Shown here piece by piece: positions 1 through 11,296 of a stretch of DNA of 64,000 bases. The stretch is from Gigaspora margarita (taxonomy: Eukaryota > Glomeromycota > Glomeromycetes > Diversisporales > Gigasporaceae), in NCBI GenBank assembly GCA_009809945.1, contig WTPW01000496.1, forward strand, positions 104,743 through 168,742. Reading direction: 5' to 3'. The stretch's first letter is position 1. Every line of letters starts with the position of its first letter. The position numbers and the translations under genes are program-made. A model generated the notes under the pieces. The model did no database searches. It saw only the letters and a list, made by a program, of their open reading frames with translations, and was not told the origin of the DNA.

Positions 1-122
1 TAATATAAATTTTAATTTTAATTTTATTTGCTATATATACCAGTAATGTAATATTGATTAATTAACTACTAATAAAATCAGGATCATCAAAGAAAAATCA
101 GTCATTAGAATTTCAATTATAT

Positions 123-912
123 ATATATATATTTTTTTTTTGATTTCAAAATGCCTGCTTGGGGCATAGGATTTATTCAGTTTACACATCAGAAAATTAC
201 ACTTGGATGAGAGTACAACTAGCCACATGTACACTTTTGGTGTCTAATTTAAGTGGTCCACCCGAAGGTTCTACACTAGATGCTATACCTGCAACCCAAC
301 TATGAGAATTGTCTATTTAAACCCTCTGATCTTCAGTTCCTTTGACCAATCTCACCCTTGTAAGGTTCGCTCCAACCCTAGCACCCACCTCTACCATCCT
401 ACCGGTCCTTGTACCAGCTTCCCAAACTTCCAAACCAGTTAGCCTGAAAGGATCGATTAACTTGGCATTAGGTGCCACTATGGTTCTTTCTTCCCTTGGT
501 ACCTACTTCTATAGCGTAGGTTCTTTTCCTTCGGTGCGACTCTGGCAGCCAGGTTGGTGAACTCCCATCCCTGAGGGTCTTTATTCATTCGATATTCTGG
601 CTCTGGTTTCCGATTCTCCGGTTTTGGTAGCACTGTCAAAGATCTTTGCTACTTCCTTACTCGGGACTTGCCAAACGGGTTTCCATTTCTCTGGTTCCTT
701 GGATTTGTTTGTGTAATGATACACAAATATGCCCGAAAGCTTCCATTCTAGATGGTAACCAAGGATTACAGATAATATACCTGACCGATCGACAAGACAA
801 TAGTTACTATACCACAGGTTTTATTTTTAAAGCATCGCCAGTGGGATTTGAACTCTAGACCTGCTGCTTGGGGGTGACAACTTACCAACTTCCCTAAGTC
901 ACCACACCCTAT
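123..912 (-). mobile_element. tRNA-headed SINE, type A, reverse orientation
   Basis: A non-autonomous retroposon in minus orientation. Its poly(A) tail appears as poly(T) near 132-141, and its tRNA-like head is at the right end. Read on the minus strand, the head carries a B-box-like GTTCAAATCCC (about 842-853) and the same start, GGTGTGG then GACTTAG, as the copy at 15791. A perfect 15-bp target-site duplication, GAATTTCAATTATAT, flanks it (108-122 and 913-927). The body contains the central domain shared with the SINE at 4201. ORFs called inside it are incidental. Confidence 0.82.
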
Positions 913-927
913 GAATTTCAATTATAT

Positions 928-1680
928 TTTGTACTAGATACAATTTATATAATCTAATAAAATTGTAACTAGTATATACATAAGAACAAAATTATTTTGG
1001 GTTTGAAAACCCGAAATTAAAATTTGAAGACGAAATTGTTTTTGACTTATTTTACTTGAAAGACAAAATTATTTGATACTTTTTTTGAATAAACGAAATT
1101 ATAAGGAACATATCTATATAAATTTATTTGCTCTTCTTTATAAAAAATTTTAATTTTCTCTAATAAAGACGAAATAAGCCTTTTTCAAAAATCAATTTCG
1201 GTGGCATCACTAATCTAGTACAAATTATTATTGAAACCCAATACCAGATTTTTTCTTAACAATACTCAAATAAAATCTGACTTAATCTATGAATAAGTCA
1301 TACTTTTGAGCATATATAAGCAGATTTTACTCTTTCACTCAAAAAAATATATCATTCTTTTTTTAAATTATGTTAGTTTATTAGACTTATATTTCATTTA
1401 TATTTTATTTAATCATTATTTATCAATTATTATTCCATATTAGATATTTATAGGTAAAATATATATAAAGAAATATTTCTCTTCTCTTTCTTTTCTTTTA
1501 ATAAATAAACTGAACAATTGATATTTTAATCAGGTACATTTTTGTTATTTTTTTTGGTCTTTTTAACAAAATGTATAAAAAATTCCTATAAAATTAATAT
1601 AATATTCAAATTTTATTCTATTTCCCTACCTACATCTTCTCATTAAACTATTGTTCAACACTAATGCTACTGCAAAGAAA
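928..1680. other. AT-rich intergenic stretch
   Basis: No gene, RNA or clear repeat is visible. The sequence is A/T homopolymer-rich and frames are closed. Confidence 0.5.
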
Positions 1681-1721
1681 TTGAAGTTATATTTGATTAA
1701 CAACATTTATAGGATTAAATA

Positions 1722-2242
1722 AATGAGATAGTTGAAGCTGAAGTTACAGGTTTAGATCTAGTTTCAGGTTTATTATATAATAGAAGTTATAAACATTCAT
1801 ATAGTTATTTTAAATCTCCTAATAAAAGAGCTCTGCTAATTTGCATAAATATAAAAAGCTATTTTTATTTTTATTATAAGGCTTTTCAATAGATTGATTT
1901 GTCTAATAAAATTTTTATATTGAGATAAATTTTTTAAAACAAGTGGTATATTCTTTGACAAAAGGATCGAAATTCAACCCAAATATGTGCTCTAATAATG
2001 CCTATAATTATAGTGAAAACAGAAACTTTAAAGATACTAATGGCACTACTAAACTTTCTTGTCCATTTAATAATATTGGTCTTTCTGAACTTAATACTCT
2101 TCAAAACCAAAATTCTGACTCTAATATACAAAACAAAACCAAAAACCATCAACTACTACTATTAAAATTTAAAAAAAATAAAAAAAGAGACAACAAAATA
2201 ATAATAAAACCAATAATAATAATTAGCAAAAACTATCAGTAA
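1722..2242 (+). pseudogene. Decayed coding fragments, family unknown
   Basis: A frame open from about 1722 to 1890 has normal amino-acid composition (NEIVEAEVTGLDLVSG...) and is followed after stops by a 99-codon ORF at 1943-2242 rich in Asn and Lys. Neither part is recognised. The combination looks like the remains of a former protein gene or transposon ORF rather than random AT-rich sequence, but the frame is broken and no splice junction rescues it. Confidence 0.28.
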
Positions 2243-2391
2243 GCCTAAAACCATCTACCAAATATACAAGAAAGTTATATAAATTGTTAAAAAATATAAA
2301 TAAAAAACTATATAAACTGTTTCATGTATAATATTATAATTTATAAGTAAAAAAAGCTATTAGTTAAATTATTGTTTAATTGAATATAGTA

Positions 2392-2587
2392 CAGTTAACC
2401 TCCTATAAGATCACCTCCCCCACAATCATATCATATAAAAACCCCTCTCTATGTTACATTTTTGTTAAAGTTAATTTACTATTAAATATATAAAAAAATA
2501 CCTTTATAAAAGCACAATTACTTTAATAAGCCCATTTTAAAAAAGTTCTTAAGTCAAAAAACATGTGATCTTATAGAAGATCGACTG
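2392..2587. mobile_element. TA-target MITE, mariner-like
   Basis: A 196-bp element with about 24-bp terminal inverted repeats. The left end is CAGTTAACCTCCTATAAGAT and the right end is its imperfect reverse complement ending in GACTG. A TA dinucleotide flanks both ends (2390-2391 and 2588-2589). CAGT termini plus a TA target are typical of Tc1/mariner-derived MITEs. No coding capacity. Confidence 0.65.
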
Positions 2588-3163
2588 TATAAGATAATTC
2601 AAATTTTAAATAGGCTTGAAGATACTTTAAGTCTCAATGCAACAAAATAATTAGAAATCTTATATTACATAAACAAAAATATTATACTAGTAATTGTTAA
2701 AGCTTTGAAAGGTTGATTTGGTATAAATTAAGTGAGATAAAGTATATTCTCTAAAACCTCAACTATTATTGCCATAAAAAATTCTATCGATCAAATTTAG
2801 AGAAGTCAAAAGCTAACAAATAGCAGAAAGGAATAAATATATATTATAGTGAAGTAAGTATTTTTTTTATACAAATAAATATTGATTTACTAGTATTAGT
2901 TATAGATTATTGAATAACTATTTGTGAACTAATCTATGTTTAATTTATAAAAAATAAGGCAACCAGTTTGAGATATTAATTATATGATTAATAACAACAA
3001 TATAAATTTCCAAGATCTTGCTTCTTTTATTAATTAGAATGACTTTAAAGCTAATCTTGAAGATATAATTAATAAGAGGTACTTTTATTTAGATAAAATT
3101 TTAAAAACAGATACAAAAAGAATAGATTTAAAATAACAATTAAAAATACATCTGGTAAACAAG
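2588..3163. other. AT-rich stretch with weak coding relics
   Basis: Short open pieces around 2960-3120 (for example ANLEDIINKRYFYLDKIL) have protein-like composition but are broken by stops. No recognised gene. Confidence 0.3.
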
Positions 3164-3459
3164 AACTCTGGACATCTAGTACAGAGATCATACTTAATTT
3201 TTTTAGCAAAAACTTCTAAAATCTGAAAAGCAAAAAAAAAGTTTTTGGCAATTAACTTGGCAACTAGTAGTCCAATTTGAATAAACTTTTTTTAAAAATG
3301 AAGCTCTCAGTGAGGCACATCTAATAAAAAAACGTTCATTCAATTCTGATCACTAGATCAAAAGTTATTTAAAAAAATGTATGTTGTCATTTTTAGCAAA
3401 TTGGGCCAAAATTGGACAAAATCCAGTTATGACCTATATGAGAGATGTCCAGGGTCTGT
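3164..3459. mobile_element. MITE, GGACATCT-terminal family, copy 1
   Basis: A roughly 296-bp element with imperfect terminal inverted repeats around CTGGACATCT, flanked by near-identical GTAAACAAG/GTAAACAAA (8 of 9). Its interior matches the elements at 17261-17551 and 31910-32155, sharing a strong block near TAGTCCAATTTGAATAAAC and one near TGATCACTAGATCAAAAG. Confidence 0.62.
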
Positions 3460-3599
3460 GTAAACAAAAAAAAAAATTGCTATGTAATTCATATTTATAA
3501 CAAGCTATAGAGGTATCAAAAAGTAAGTAATTATTATTATAATTGTAATTTATTAATTTTTTATAATGGTTTTTTTTATTTTATATTACAATAAGGTTA

Positions 3600-3880
3600 A
3601 AAAAATTCTTCAGCTTGATGAAATAGAAAAAAAAAAGCCTTATATTAAATGCTTAAAAAAAAATAGTATAACAATGTAAAGTGAGCAGATAAATCAAAAC
3701 TACTGCTAGAAGCTTCAGTTTGATCTATTTTAGTTTCTAATTATTTCAATGAAGAAGCTGATAATACTAAGAAAGTTGATAAAACTATCTTTGCAGGTGT
3801 CAGTAGCAATAACCATGGTAATGGGATTGGAAATGGAAATGGGAGTGGTAGTGGAATTGGAAATAGAAAAAAAGTATAAG
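3600..3880 (+). pseudogene. Broken ORF with Asn/Gly-rich tail, unknown
   Basis: Two protein-like segments in different frames. One encodes a Lys-rich stretch ending NSITM. The other encodes YFNEEADNTKKVDKTIFAG followed by a Gly/Asn/Ser low-complexity tail and a stop near 3879. Stops and a frame change separate them. No family is recognised. Confidence 0.25.
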
Positions 3881-3956
3881 TAGAAGTAGAGGTAATAGTG
3901 GAATAAAAGTGGTGATAATAATAGTAGTAGTAGTATGAAAAGTATATAGTTTTCTT

Positions 3957-5240
3957 GCAATTTAGGTCAAAATAAGATACCTTTTATGTATGTTAATATG
4001 CCTACTGGTATATTGGTTTTAAATTTAAATGTTTTTAATTAGTCTTTGATTCAAACAGAAATTTAGAGGAAATAAAAAACTTTTCAGGAATATTTAGAAT
4101 CAAAATCAATATACTGGTAGGCCTATTAATATACATGATAGATATCTTAATTAATCCTAAAGAGTATTTGGTTTTCTTGCAATTTAGATCAAAAATAAAA
4201 GTTCTGCGGGTCGATAGCATAGCGGTTATGCTCCCAGGATGCAAATCGAAGGTTGCCAGTTCAATTCCCCTCAGAGGCGATAATGCAAAAACCAGCTGGT
4301 TAAAAAGAAAATCTGTGAACCTGTGGTTTGTCAGCTGGCCAGAAAATCAGAGGGCTTAATTAGGCAATTCCTGTAGCTGGGTTGCAGGTATGGCAGCTAG
4401 TATAGAACCTGCAGGCAGACTACTTAAATTAGGCACCAAAAGTGCACGTGTGGCTAGATGCGTCCTCATCTATGGTTGGGTTTTCTGTCAGCGTTTATGG
4501 GTTGCCTTAATTGAGCAGTTACCGCGATCAAATCTGGGTGGCGAAGCGAAATGAGTTAGAACCTGATTTGGATTAACCAAAGTCATGAGATGTAATACAA
4601 GGCCTAAGTCTGAGAAGATATTACATGAACTCGTGGCGCAATCATTCTGAGGTGGTGTCCATTTGTACCAACATCAATCTGGTGACGATTGTCTGAAGGC
4701 GGTATTGGGAGGGTAAAACTCGGTGCCCACTGGGCATTTGGGTGGCCTGAAATAGAGCTAGCCAAATGTATGCTTACCAAAATAGTTTAATATGTAAATT
4801 TGTTAATTAATAATTAATAAAGTATTAAAAGCACCCGTAAGCATTCAGTGCAAGTTTAAAAAAAAAAAAAGATCAAAAATAAAATACCTTTTGTATATAT
4901 TAATATGCCTACTGGTACATTGATTTTAAATCTAAATATTTCTAATTAGTCTCTGATTTTAAACAGAAATTTGGTAGAAATAAGAGATTTTTTAGAAATA
5001 TTAGGATCAAAATAAATATACTGTAGGCCTATTAATATATATAATAGGTATCTTAATTAATCCTAAAGAGTATTTGGTTTTCTTGCAATTTAGATTAAAA
5101 TAAGATGCCTATTATGTATGTTAATAGGCCTACTAGTATATCGATTTTGATCCTAAATATTTTCAAAAAGTCTTTTATTTTTACCAAATTTCTGTTTAAA
5201 ATCAAAGACTAATCAGGAACATTTAGAATCTTCCTATTAG
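3957..5240. repeat. Tandem inverted-repeat units, about 230 bp, 2.5 copies
   Basis: Three successive units, at about 3957-4194, 4871-5099 and 5100-5240 (partial), each consist of an inverted repeat. One arm contains ATGCCTACTGGTATATTG and the other the complementary TATACTGGTAGGCCTATTAA. Units are joined by a conserved linker containing TTTGGTTTTCTTGCAATTTA. The first and second are split by the SINE at 4201-4870. This looks like a tandemly inserted or amplified MITE. Confidence 0.7.
4201..4870 (+). mobile_element. tRNA-headed SINE, type B
   Basis: A 670-bp element with a perfect 14-bp target-site duplication, GATCAAAAATAAAA (4187-4200 and 4871-4884), and a poly(A) tail at 4858-4870. The head has an A-box-like TAGCATAGCGG (4215-4225) and a B-box-like AGTTCAATTCC (4258-4268), so transcription by RNA polymerase III is expected. 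The head matches the SINEs at 25261 and 49569, whereas the central part (about 4350-4450) matches SINE type A. The element therefore looks like a mosaic. Confidence 0.85.
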
Positions 5241-5890
5241 TAATTTTCTATATAAGTATCATATTGCTATAGAAAACCTATTGAGAACTTGATTATTGTC
5301 TGAAATAGTTTTATTTGATCTGTGAAATAAGCTATTCAGGCTCATGAATATTTACATTTATTTATATTAATTTAGTCTGTATGTATAAAGAACACTAATA
5401 TAAATACTCATTAGAAAATTTTTAAATAATGATTACAATCAATTAAAAGTAATTAATTATTCCTTAATGTATAAGCAATTGCAAGCAAATTTGCTTACAG
5501 TTTTTAGTATAAATTTATTTCTAATCTACTTTTTAAAAATTTAAAATATTAAATAAATTTTTTTTTATTAAAATTTTAAATATAATAGTATTATTAAATT
5601 TTATATTATATAGAAAAATTTTTGGTTTATTTATTAACTTAAAATAGGTTATTTTTTTAAAAAAATTATTAATTAGTTAAAAAAATTATTTGCTACTATA
5701 TAAAAACTATAAATATTAGTTTTAAACTTATGATTTTTAGTTCAAAATTAAAGCTTATATAAAAAATAACTTATTTTCAATATAAAAATTTTAATATTTT
5801 ATTGGAAAATAAATTTAGTAAGATCTGCATAGATCTCTAATTTGAATTTTTTTATATATTTTATATTTATAATAGCTTGTTATCTAGTAG

Positions 5891-6490
5891 TTAAAATTTA
5901 ACGATTTTGGTACCATTTGAATTATCTGATCAAGACGAATCAAATGGTACCAAAATTGTTAAATTTTGATCACTATATCACAAGTTATAGCTATTAATTC
6001 AAATTTTATAAAAACTTAATAATCTTGTGATACATTGATCAGAATTTAATAATTTTGGTACCATTCAATTCATCTTGATGAGACAGTTCGAATAGTACCA
6101 AAATCATTAAATTTTGATTACTAGATCCTGAAATATTCGCAAAAAGCTATTTGCAGCACAGTTTTGCATAGGAATTTATCAAAAACAATGTGAATTTCAT
6201 TACAAAACTGTATCATTTTGCAAATATCTCAGGATCTAGTAATTATAATTTAACGATTTTGGTACTATTTGTACCATCTTATCAAGATAAATTGAATGGT
6301 ACCAAAATCATTAAATTCTGGACAATGTGATACAAGATCGTCAAGTTTTTATAAAATTTGGACTAATAATTATAACTTGCAATTTAGTGATCAGAATTTA
6401 ATGATTTTAGTACCATCTGATTTGCCTTGATGAGACAATTCGAATGGTCCAAAATTGTTAAATTCTGATTGCTAGATTGCAAGTTATTAT
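5891..6490. repeat. GGTACC-hairpin foldback, four hairpins
   Basis: Four successive hairpins (about 5891-5973, 6040-6122, 6240-6320, 6395-6477), each built from TTTTGGTACCATT and its complement AATGGTACCAAAA around a short loop. A larger palindrome is centred near 6180, flanked by GCAAAAAGCTATTTGC-like sequence. The order and spacing match the cluster at 60499-61065, so both are copies of one foldback family. Confidence 0.75.
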
Positions 6491-6605
6491 AATTTTGTAA
6501 AGTTAAATTTGACAAATTTGCTCCAAATTTGTTTTTTTTTGATACTCAAAAATTTTTTGATAAAATTTAAAAATTTTTTAAATAAAATTACTTAAATAAT
6601 ATATA

Positions 6606-7298
6606 CAGTATGGAATAGTAAAAGACATCCAATCTATACATATAGGCGCCAATTTTGGGTGCTTACATAATAAATTCTGATTGGCTAATTTTTGTGCAAT
6701 CGAATTTGATTGGCTAAAACCTATATGGGATGCCTCATATTAAAAAGGCCATTTTGACATATAGCTTATTTTGAGATAATTGAGTTTAATCATTTGTTTT
6801 GATTTTTGGACTGATCCGGGATTCAGCAAATTTCACGATTTTGATTGGTTAAAGATTACAGGTTACTATTGGGTAATCTCATGATGTGCTTGTCCTTAGG
6901 CAGACTCGTGTAATTTTTCTTTTACATTACCTCCATTTTTTATTATGCAAATCGACCTTCATTTATAATTAAAAATGTCAATCATGTCGAAATTTACATG
7001 AATCTAATAAAAACTCATTTTTCAAAAACATTACAAAATGGGCCTTTTTAATATGAGGCACTCCATATATGTTTTCTTTTTTTCTATATTAAACACCAAT
7101 TTTTTTGAACTCATATAAACTTTAATGCCTTATAACTTCCTTAAAATTAAAAATAAGAAAAATTCATCTGACAGAAATGTAGTTTATCTAAAAATCTATC
7201 AATTTGTCAGAGGGTTTTTGTTTAATTTTTTTTAAAAAAGTTATAACAATTTAAAGTTTTACTAATAACGAGTGGATGTCTTTTACTGTCCGGTACTG
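6606..7298. mobile_element. MITE with a second MITE nested inside
   Basis: Outer inverted repeats are CAGTATGGAATAGTAAAAGA on the left and the imperfect complement ending CGGTACTG on the right. Flanks AATATATA/TATATATA agree at 7 of 8 bases but are low-complexity. Inside, at about 6727-7076, a second inverted repeat reads GGATGCCTCATATTAAAAAG with its complement, indicating a nested insertion. No coding capacity. Confidence 0.62.
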
Positions 7299-7400
7299 TA
7301 TATATAGTATATTATTAATAAATTTTTAGTTTATTCAAAAAATTTTAAATATTTTTCAAAATTGCAGGCAAATTTGCCTGCAAAACCGTTTAAGGGATAA

Positions 7401-8911
7401 TTTTTATTGAGAAATAGTGAAATCTGCTTTGTAGAATCGGGTTAGGGTGAAATTCGCGTTTTATTATATTTTTATTATATAAAAGCGGATTTCACCCTCA
7501 TGTGATGATTATAGCAGGTTTCACTATTTCATAACTCAGGTTTCACCCTGTCGTGTTATATTCGTTATAATCGATGGCAATAACCCCTGAAGCCGTAATC
7601 GATATCCACCCTATTTTGAAAATTTCCTGATGTTAAAATAAAAGATAGGTTATTCAATTTCATGAAAATTTACAAAGTTTATTTTTATTTACGTTAATTT
7701 AGTACGTGAGTATAATATTTTAGGTATTTAGAATAAGCTTTTCATGAATATTTACTATTTTAATTTCATTTTATTCATGTTAATTTAGTTTGAATATAAA
7801 GAACGTTAAATATTTAAAATAAACGATTCAAGTTCAAGAATATTTAGTTTGATCAAAATCCGAAAAATCCTAATAAACCGACAGTCAAAATCTCAACAAT
7901 CAAAATTGGCATTAATAAAAAATGTCGGGAGGGTAATTTTACTATATATCATGCCCTAAACCTAACCAAAACTAACCATTACTCTAACTTAATAAGAAAC
8001 ATATGAGTTTTGGTTGTGTGAACATGTGGCAGCATAACATGTATTAAAATTTTCAAATGTCGGAATTTTTAACTGTCGAGATTTTTTGTCGGGATTTTAG
8101 TAGTGCTCGGAACCGTAGGTCTACTATCCGGATATCCGAACAGTTAACCCGATATCCGGATGAGATAATAACGATTATCATCAGATTAAACGTGTAAATA
8201 TCGTGCCTGAAATTGACACTTGCTTGAAATTGTAACTTCAGGTGCCTGAAATCGTATTTGATTAAAATTATCACCTGAAATTAGATTATCGTGCACGCGT
8301 CAGAAGGTAATTTTAGGCAAGTACAACTTCAGTGCCTAAATTGTAACTTCAGTAAGTGTTAACTTCAGGCACGAATTAATTGATTCACGTATGAGCGAAA
8401 ATTTACTATTTAACTTCATCATATCACGTTAATATAGTCGATGAGTATAAAGAATATTAATCTAAATATTTAAAATAAGCTATTAAAAGTACACCTATTT
8501 GTCATCCCTTGGCAAACAATGCCCGGGAAATAATAATAATAACAAAAAAAAAAGAAGCTATTTAAGTTCACGATATTAACTATTGGATCTTATAATTTTC
8601 GCATAAGCGAAAAATCGCCACCCATAAGACCATGTGTAACGTAAAATCAAAACAATAAAATAATACATAACAGATAAAGTGATAGTTTAAGTTTAAGGTA
8701 AAGGTTAACATTAGATCGGGGATTATTTAATTTAATTTTATTCACATTAATTAGTCGGTAAACACAAAATTATTTGCATTCAAATTTAGGATCGCATAAA
8801 TAAATATAATTCAAGAGACTCTAATTATGGAAAATGTACACATTGTATAAATATAACACATATAAAGCATGACTTGCATAAAAGGATTTCAACTTAGAAC
8901 TAAGTTACTGT
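7401..8911. other. Non-coding, repeat remnants
   Basis: Contains short inverted repeats at 7436-7560 (GGGTGAAATTCGCG-like units), an imperfect inverted repeat with TGTCGGGATTTTAG at its right end (about 7850-8095), and repeated GTGCCTGAAAT motifs at 8205-8370. No gene is supported. The 73-codon minus ORF at 8053-8274 falls wholly within the repeat motifs. Confidence 0.45.
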
Positions 8912-9651
8912 ATGAAGATGAAATGGATTCTATTAAACAAACTAAATAATATTAAAAAAATTGGCGAAGGAGGATTTGGCTCTATGCTTTCTGCAACCTG
9001 GCTGGATGGCATACGAAAAATTAATTATGATTCAGGTAATTGTACAAAAGTATGTGAACCATCTAGCACCGTTGCACTTAAAACCTTGTCAGGTTCTAAG
9101 GAACCTTCTTGGTTCTTTAAGAGAAACAAGTTAATCATTATTTATAATATTTCATTTTACACAAAATTGAACTAACACATTTATATAAATTTATAAGTTT
9201 GATAATATTGTGAAATTTAGATTGTTCGTAATCGTCTAAAAGCTTATGAATTGACTCAAAACACAGAAACAAACGAATGTTTGACGGCATTTCAATATAT
9301 TGAGAACGGACGTCTTCATAAGTGTTTAAGAAAAAATTTTCAAGATTTTACCTGGAAAAAAAACTAAATTAAATACTTGAGGATATTTTATACAACTTCT
9401 TTGTAATTCATAATGCGGAATAAATTCATGTAGACTTTCACAATGGTAATATTTTGCAAGAAGAATGAATTAATAAGAATATGCAATTCTTACATCTCAG
9501 ACCTGAGAAATTTATGGAATTATGTCATATGTCGTTCCAGAAGTTTTATTAGGTCAAAAAGTTTATAACCAAAATTGTTATTTATGGCTTTGTCAGAGAT
9601 GACAACTGAACAAAGACCTTTTGATCAATTTGATGATAAAATTGCAATAAA

Positions 9652-9795
9652 CAGTGTTGGCACTTGGTATATGTCCATATTTTTTAAAAAATTTGGACTA
9701 TGTCCAAACCTATATGTCCATGTCCATAAATTACTATGTCCATATTTGTCCATATTATTTTTAATATGTCCAAATGTCCATATTGCCCAACACTG
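9652..9795. mobile_element. hAT-type MITE, 144 bp, inside kinase pseudogene
   Basis: Terminal inverted repeats CAGTGTTGG and CCAACACTG are flanked by a perfect 8-bp target-site duplication GCAATAAA (9644-9651 and 9796-9803). The interior consists of repeated TATGTCCA/TGGACA motifs. It is a shortened relative of the 280-bp copies at 21877 and 31425. Insertion is exactly within the kinase C-lobe coding sequence. Confidence 0.9.
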
Positions 9796-9897
9796 GCAAT
9801 AAATGTTGTTTTATTTGGCGGCCAGAATTTGCTCTTGAAACACTAGATCTTTATTATATTGAATTAGCTAAGTAATTTATTGATTCTAATTCTAATT

Positions 9898-9899
<2 letters not shown>

Positions 9900-9938
<39 letters not shown>
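9900..9938. repeat. Poly(A) tract of about 39 bases
   Basis: A homopolymer within the kinase pseudogene. It starts where the sequence encodes Ser/Asn-rich residues followed by Lys codons, so it may be an expanded AAA run. Its length may be unreliable in the assembly. Confidence 0.8.
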
Positions 9939-9940
<2 letters not shown>

Positions 9941-10219
9941 CAACTTAATGCTTTGAGTATTTATGAAAAACTCTGTGGATGTGAAAGAATAAAAGTTCAA
10001 ATAATGCAGACAAAATTAAAAATTCTTAGATGCAACTAAAAAATTGCCCAATTATTTCATCAAAGCACTCTGCTTTATGTTATACTTGCAAAATTATAAA
10101 TACCAGCAATTAAAGGTATTTATTATAATTGTGTTATACAAAAGTGAACCTAATGACTCTGTTGAAGTTCCTCTTGATAAGTATTATATTGAATTTACAG
10201 CATCACGTATATATTCATA

Positions 10220-11270
10220 ATAAAAATTTTATTTATACTTTATATTAATATTTGGATTATTGAATTGATCGTTTAAAAATATAAATTTTCCTAAATGCTT
10301 ATTTATTTTAAAAATTTAAGCTATATTATTTTTTTTTTTTCTTTATCTGTTTTTATAGTCTCTGCAATTACTGTAGGCCACACAAAGTTGATTTTTCGTT
10401 TTGCATTACATGGAACTTGAAAACTTGGGTCGGTCGGTTTTTTTTTTTTAATTTACTGTAAATTAATAGAACAAATGTTCACATTTAAGGTTATACAAAG
10501 TTAATTTTTTGATCTTCGTTTATAAAAGCTTATACTTATTTGGCATAAATAATATCTACTGTATATATTTTACGCGATTAGTAATCAGTAAAATCAATTA
10601 TCCATAATTTACACATTCGATTATAAAAAAGGCTACGGAAATTAATCATATAGATTTAAAAATAGTCTTAAATTACCAATTAATATTAGTGTACTTATAG
10701 CGGAATATGTGATAATTAGATTATTTTTCGCGTATCCAAATTAAGGCCAACGGTTCAGCACGTCAGAAATTAGAAATAATTCAGAATCGAAATTATATAT
10801 AATAATTGAAGTATAAAAATAAATATATATATATATATATATTAACGAATAAAAACAGTAATTTTTACAGACAGTAATTTTTACAAAAAATTTAAGATCG
10901 TTCTGCCCAAATTCCCCCATCATTAGTTCCTTTGATAAATATTTCTTTGCATAATAAATATCTTTTCTTGTTAAAGGCTGTTAATGAAGTAGTCATTGAT
11001 CGTACATGGTGTTTCGAACTAACAGGGCCAGCAAAATTTTTGCTTAATGGCTGTCAACAAAGTTGCCAGCAGAGGCAAATTTTTAATAGCATGCCACTTG
11101 CGCTATTCGATATAAATTTACGGGTATGCCTTGCTTGCGCCAACAACCTTAAATAACTAACCAATCATTAATTAATCACATGGAATTGACACAGGTGGAA
11201 AAATTTTTTCCCAATAAAAAAGTGGCTTAATTTTAAACTACTGTTTCGGAATACACACAATGCTCATTAA
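10220..11270. other. Intergenic region upstream of the oxidoreductase gene
   Basis: AT-rich, with an (AT)n tract at about 10826-10843 and no supported gene. A 74-codon ORF at 10932-11156 has cysteines near its end but no recognisable family and no flanking exon that extends it. I leave it as unproven. Confidence 0.45.
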
Positions 11271-11284
11271 TGTACATATGTACA
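11271..11284. promoter_or_regulatory. 14-bp perfect palindrome just upstream of start codon
   Basis: TGTACATATGTACA lies 12 bp before the ATG of the oxidoreductase gene. A 13/14 match (TGTACATACGTACA) occurs at 13310-13323, upstream of the neighbouring convergent gene. A binding-site role is speculation. Confidence 0.2.
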
Positions 11285-11296
11285 TTCTAATTTTTA

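Larger units (their letters stand above)
5458..7400. mobile_element. Old composite element bounded by palindromic subterminal repeats
   Basis: The right end carries GCAGGCAAATTTGCCTGC (about 7366-7383) then a GTTTAAGGGATA-like terminus. The left end near 5458-5500 is a degenerate inverse of it (TTCCTTAATG, then GCAAGCAAATTTGC). The same termini bound the shorter element at 36614-37277. A foldback (5891-6490) and a MITE pair (6606-7298) lie inside. No transposase ORF is visible. The boundaries are approximate and no TSD was found. Confidence 0.45.
8912..10219 (+). pseudogene. Decayed protein kinase gene
   Basis: Remnant of a eukaryotic protein kinase of the type expanded in Glomeromycotina. 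The N-terminal lobe is readable: glycine loop GEGGFG, then VALKTLSGSKE with the ATP-binding lysine. After a probable intron (about 9128-9222) come RLKAYELTQNTETNE and FQYIENGRL. Downstream the frame shifts repeatedly: YISDL near 9490, a SYVVPEVLLGQKVYN segment near 9530, SEMTTEQRPFDQFDDK near 9595-9645, then FALETLDLYYIELAK and YEKLCGCERIKVQ (about 9820-10000) and a possible C-terminal tail to 10219. The catalytic-loop Asp region is degraded, stops interrupt several parts, and a 144-bp hAT MITE splits the C lobe. It cannot make a kinase. Confidence 0.85.

Noticed and set aside
4215-4268. Possible tRNA gene
   Set aside because: A and B boxes are present but no cloverleaf or anticodon arm closes properly, and TSDs plus a poly(A) tail show it is a SINE head. 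The same applies near 15800, 25850 and 50220.
8912-9175. Short ORF that could be annotated as a small kinase-like gene
   Set aside because: It contains only the N-lobe start. The rest of the kinase follows in broken frames, so it is part of a pseudogene.
10932-11156. 74-codon ORF ahead of the oxidoreductase gene
   Set aside because: No recognised motif and no upstream exon that joins it. Could be a relic, but not supported as a gene.
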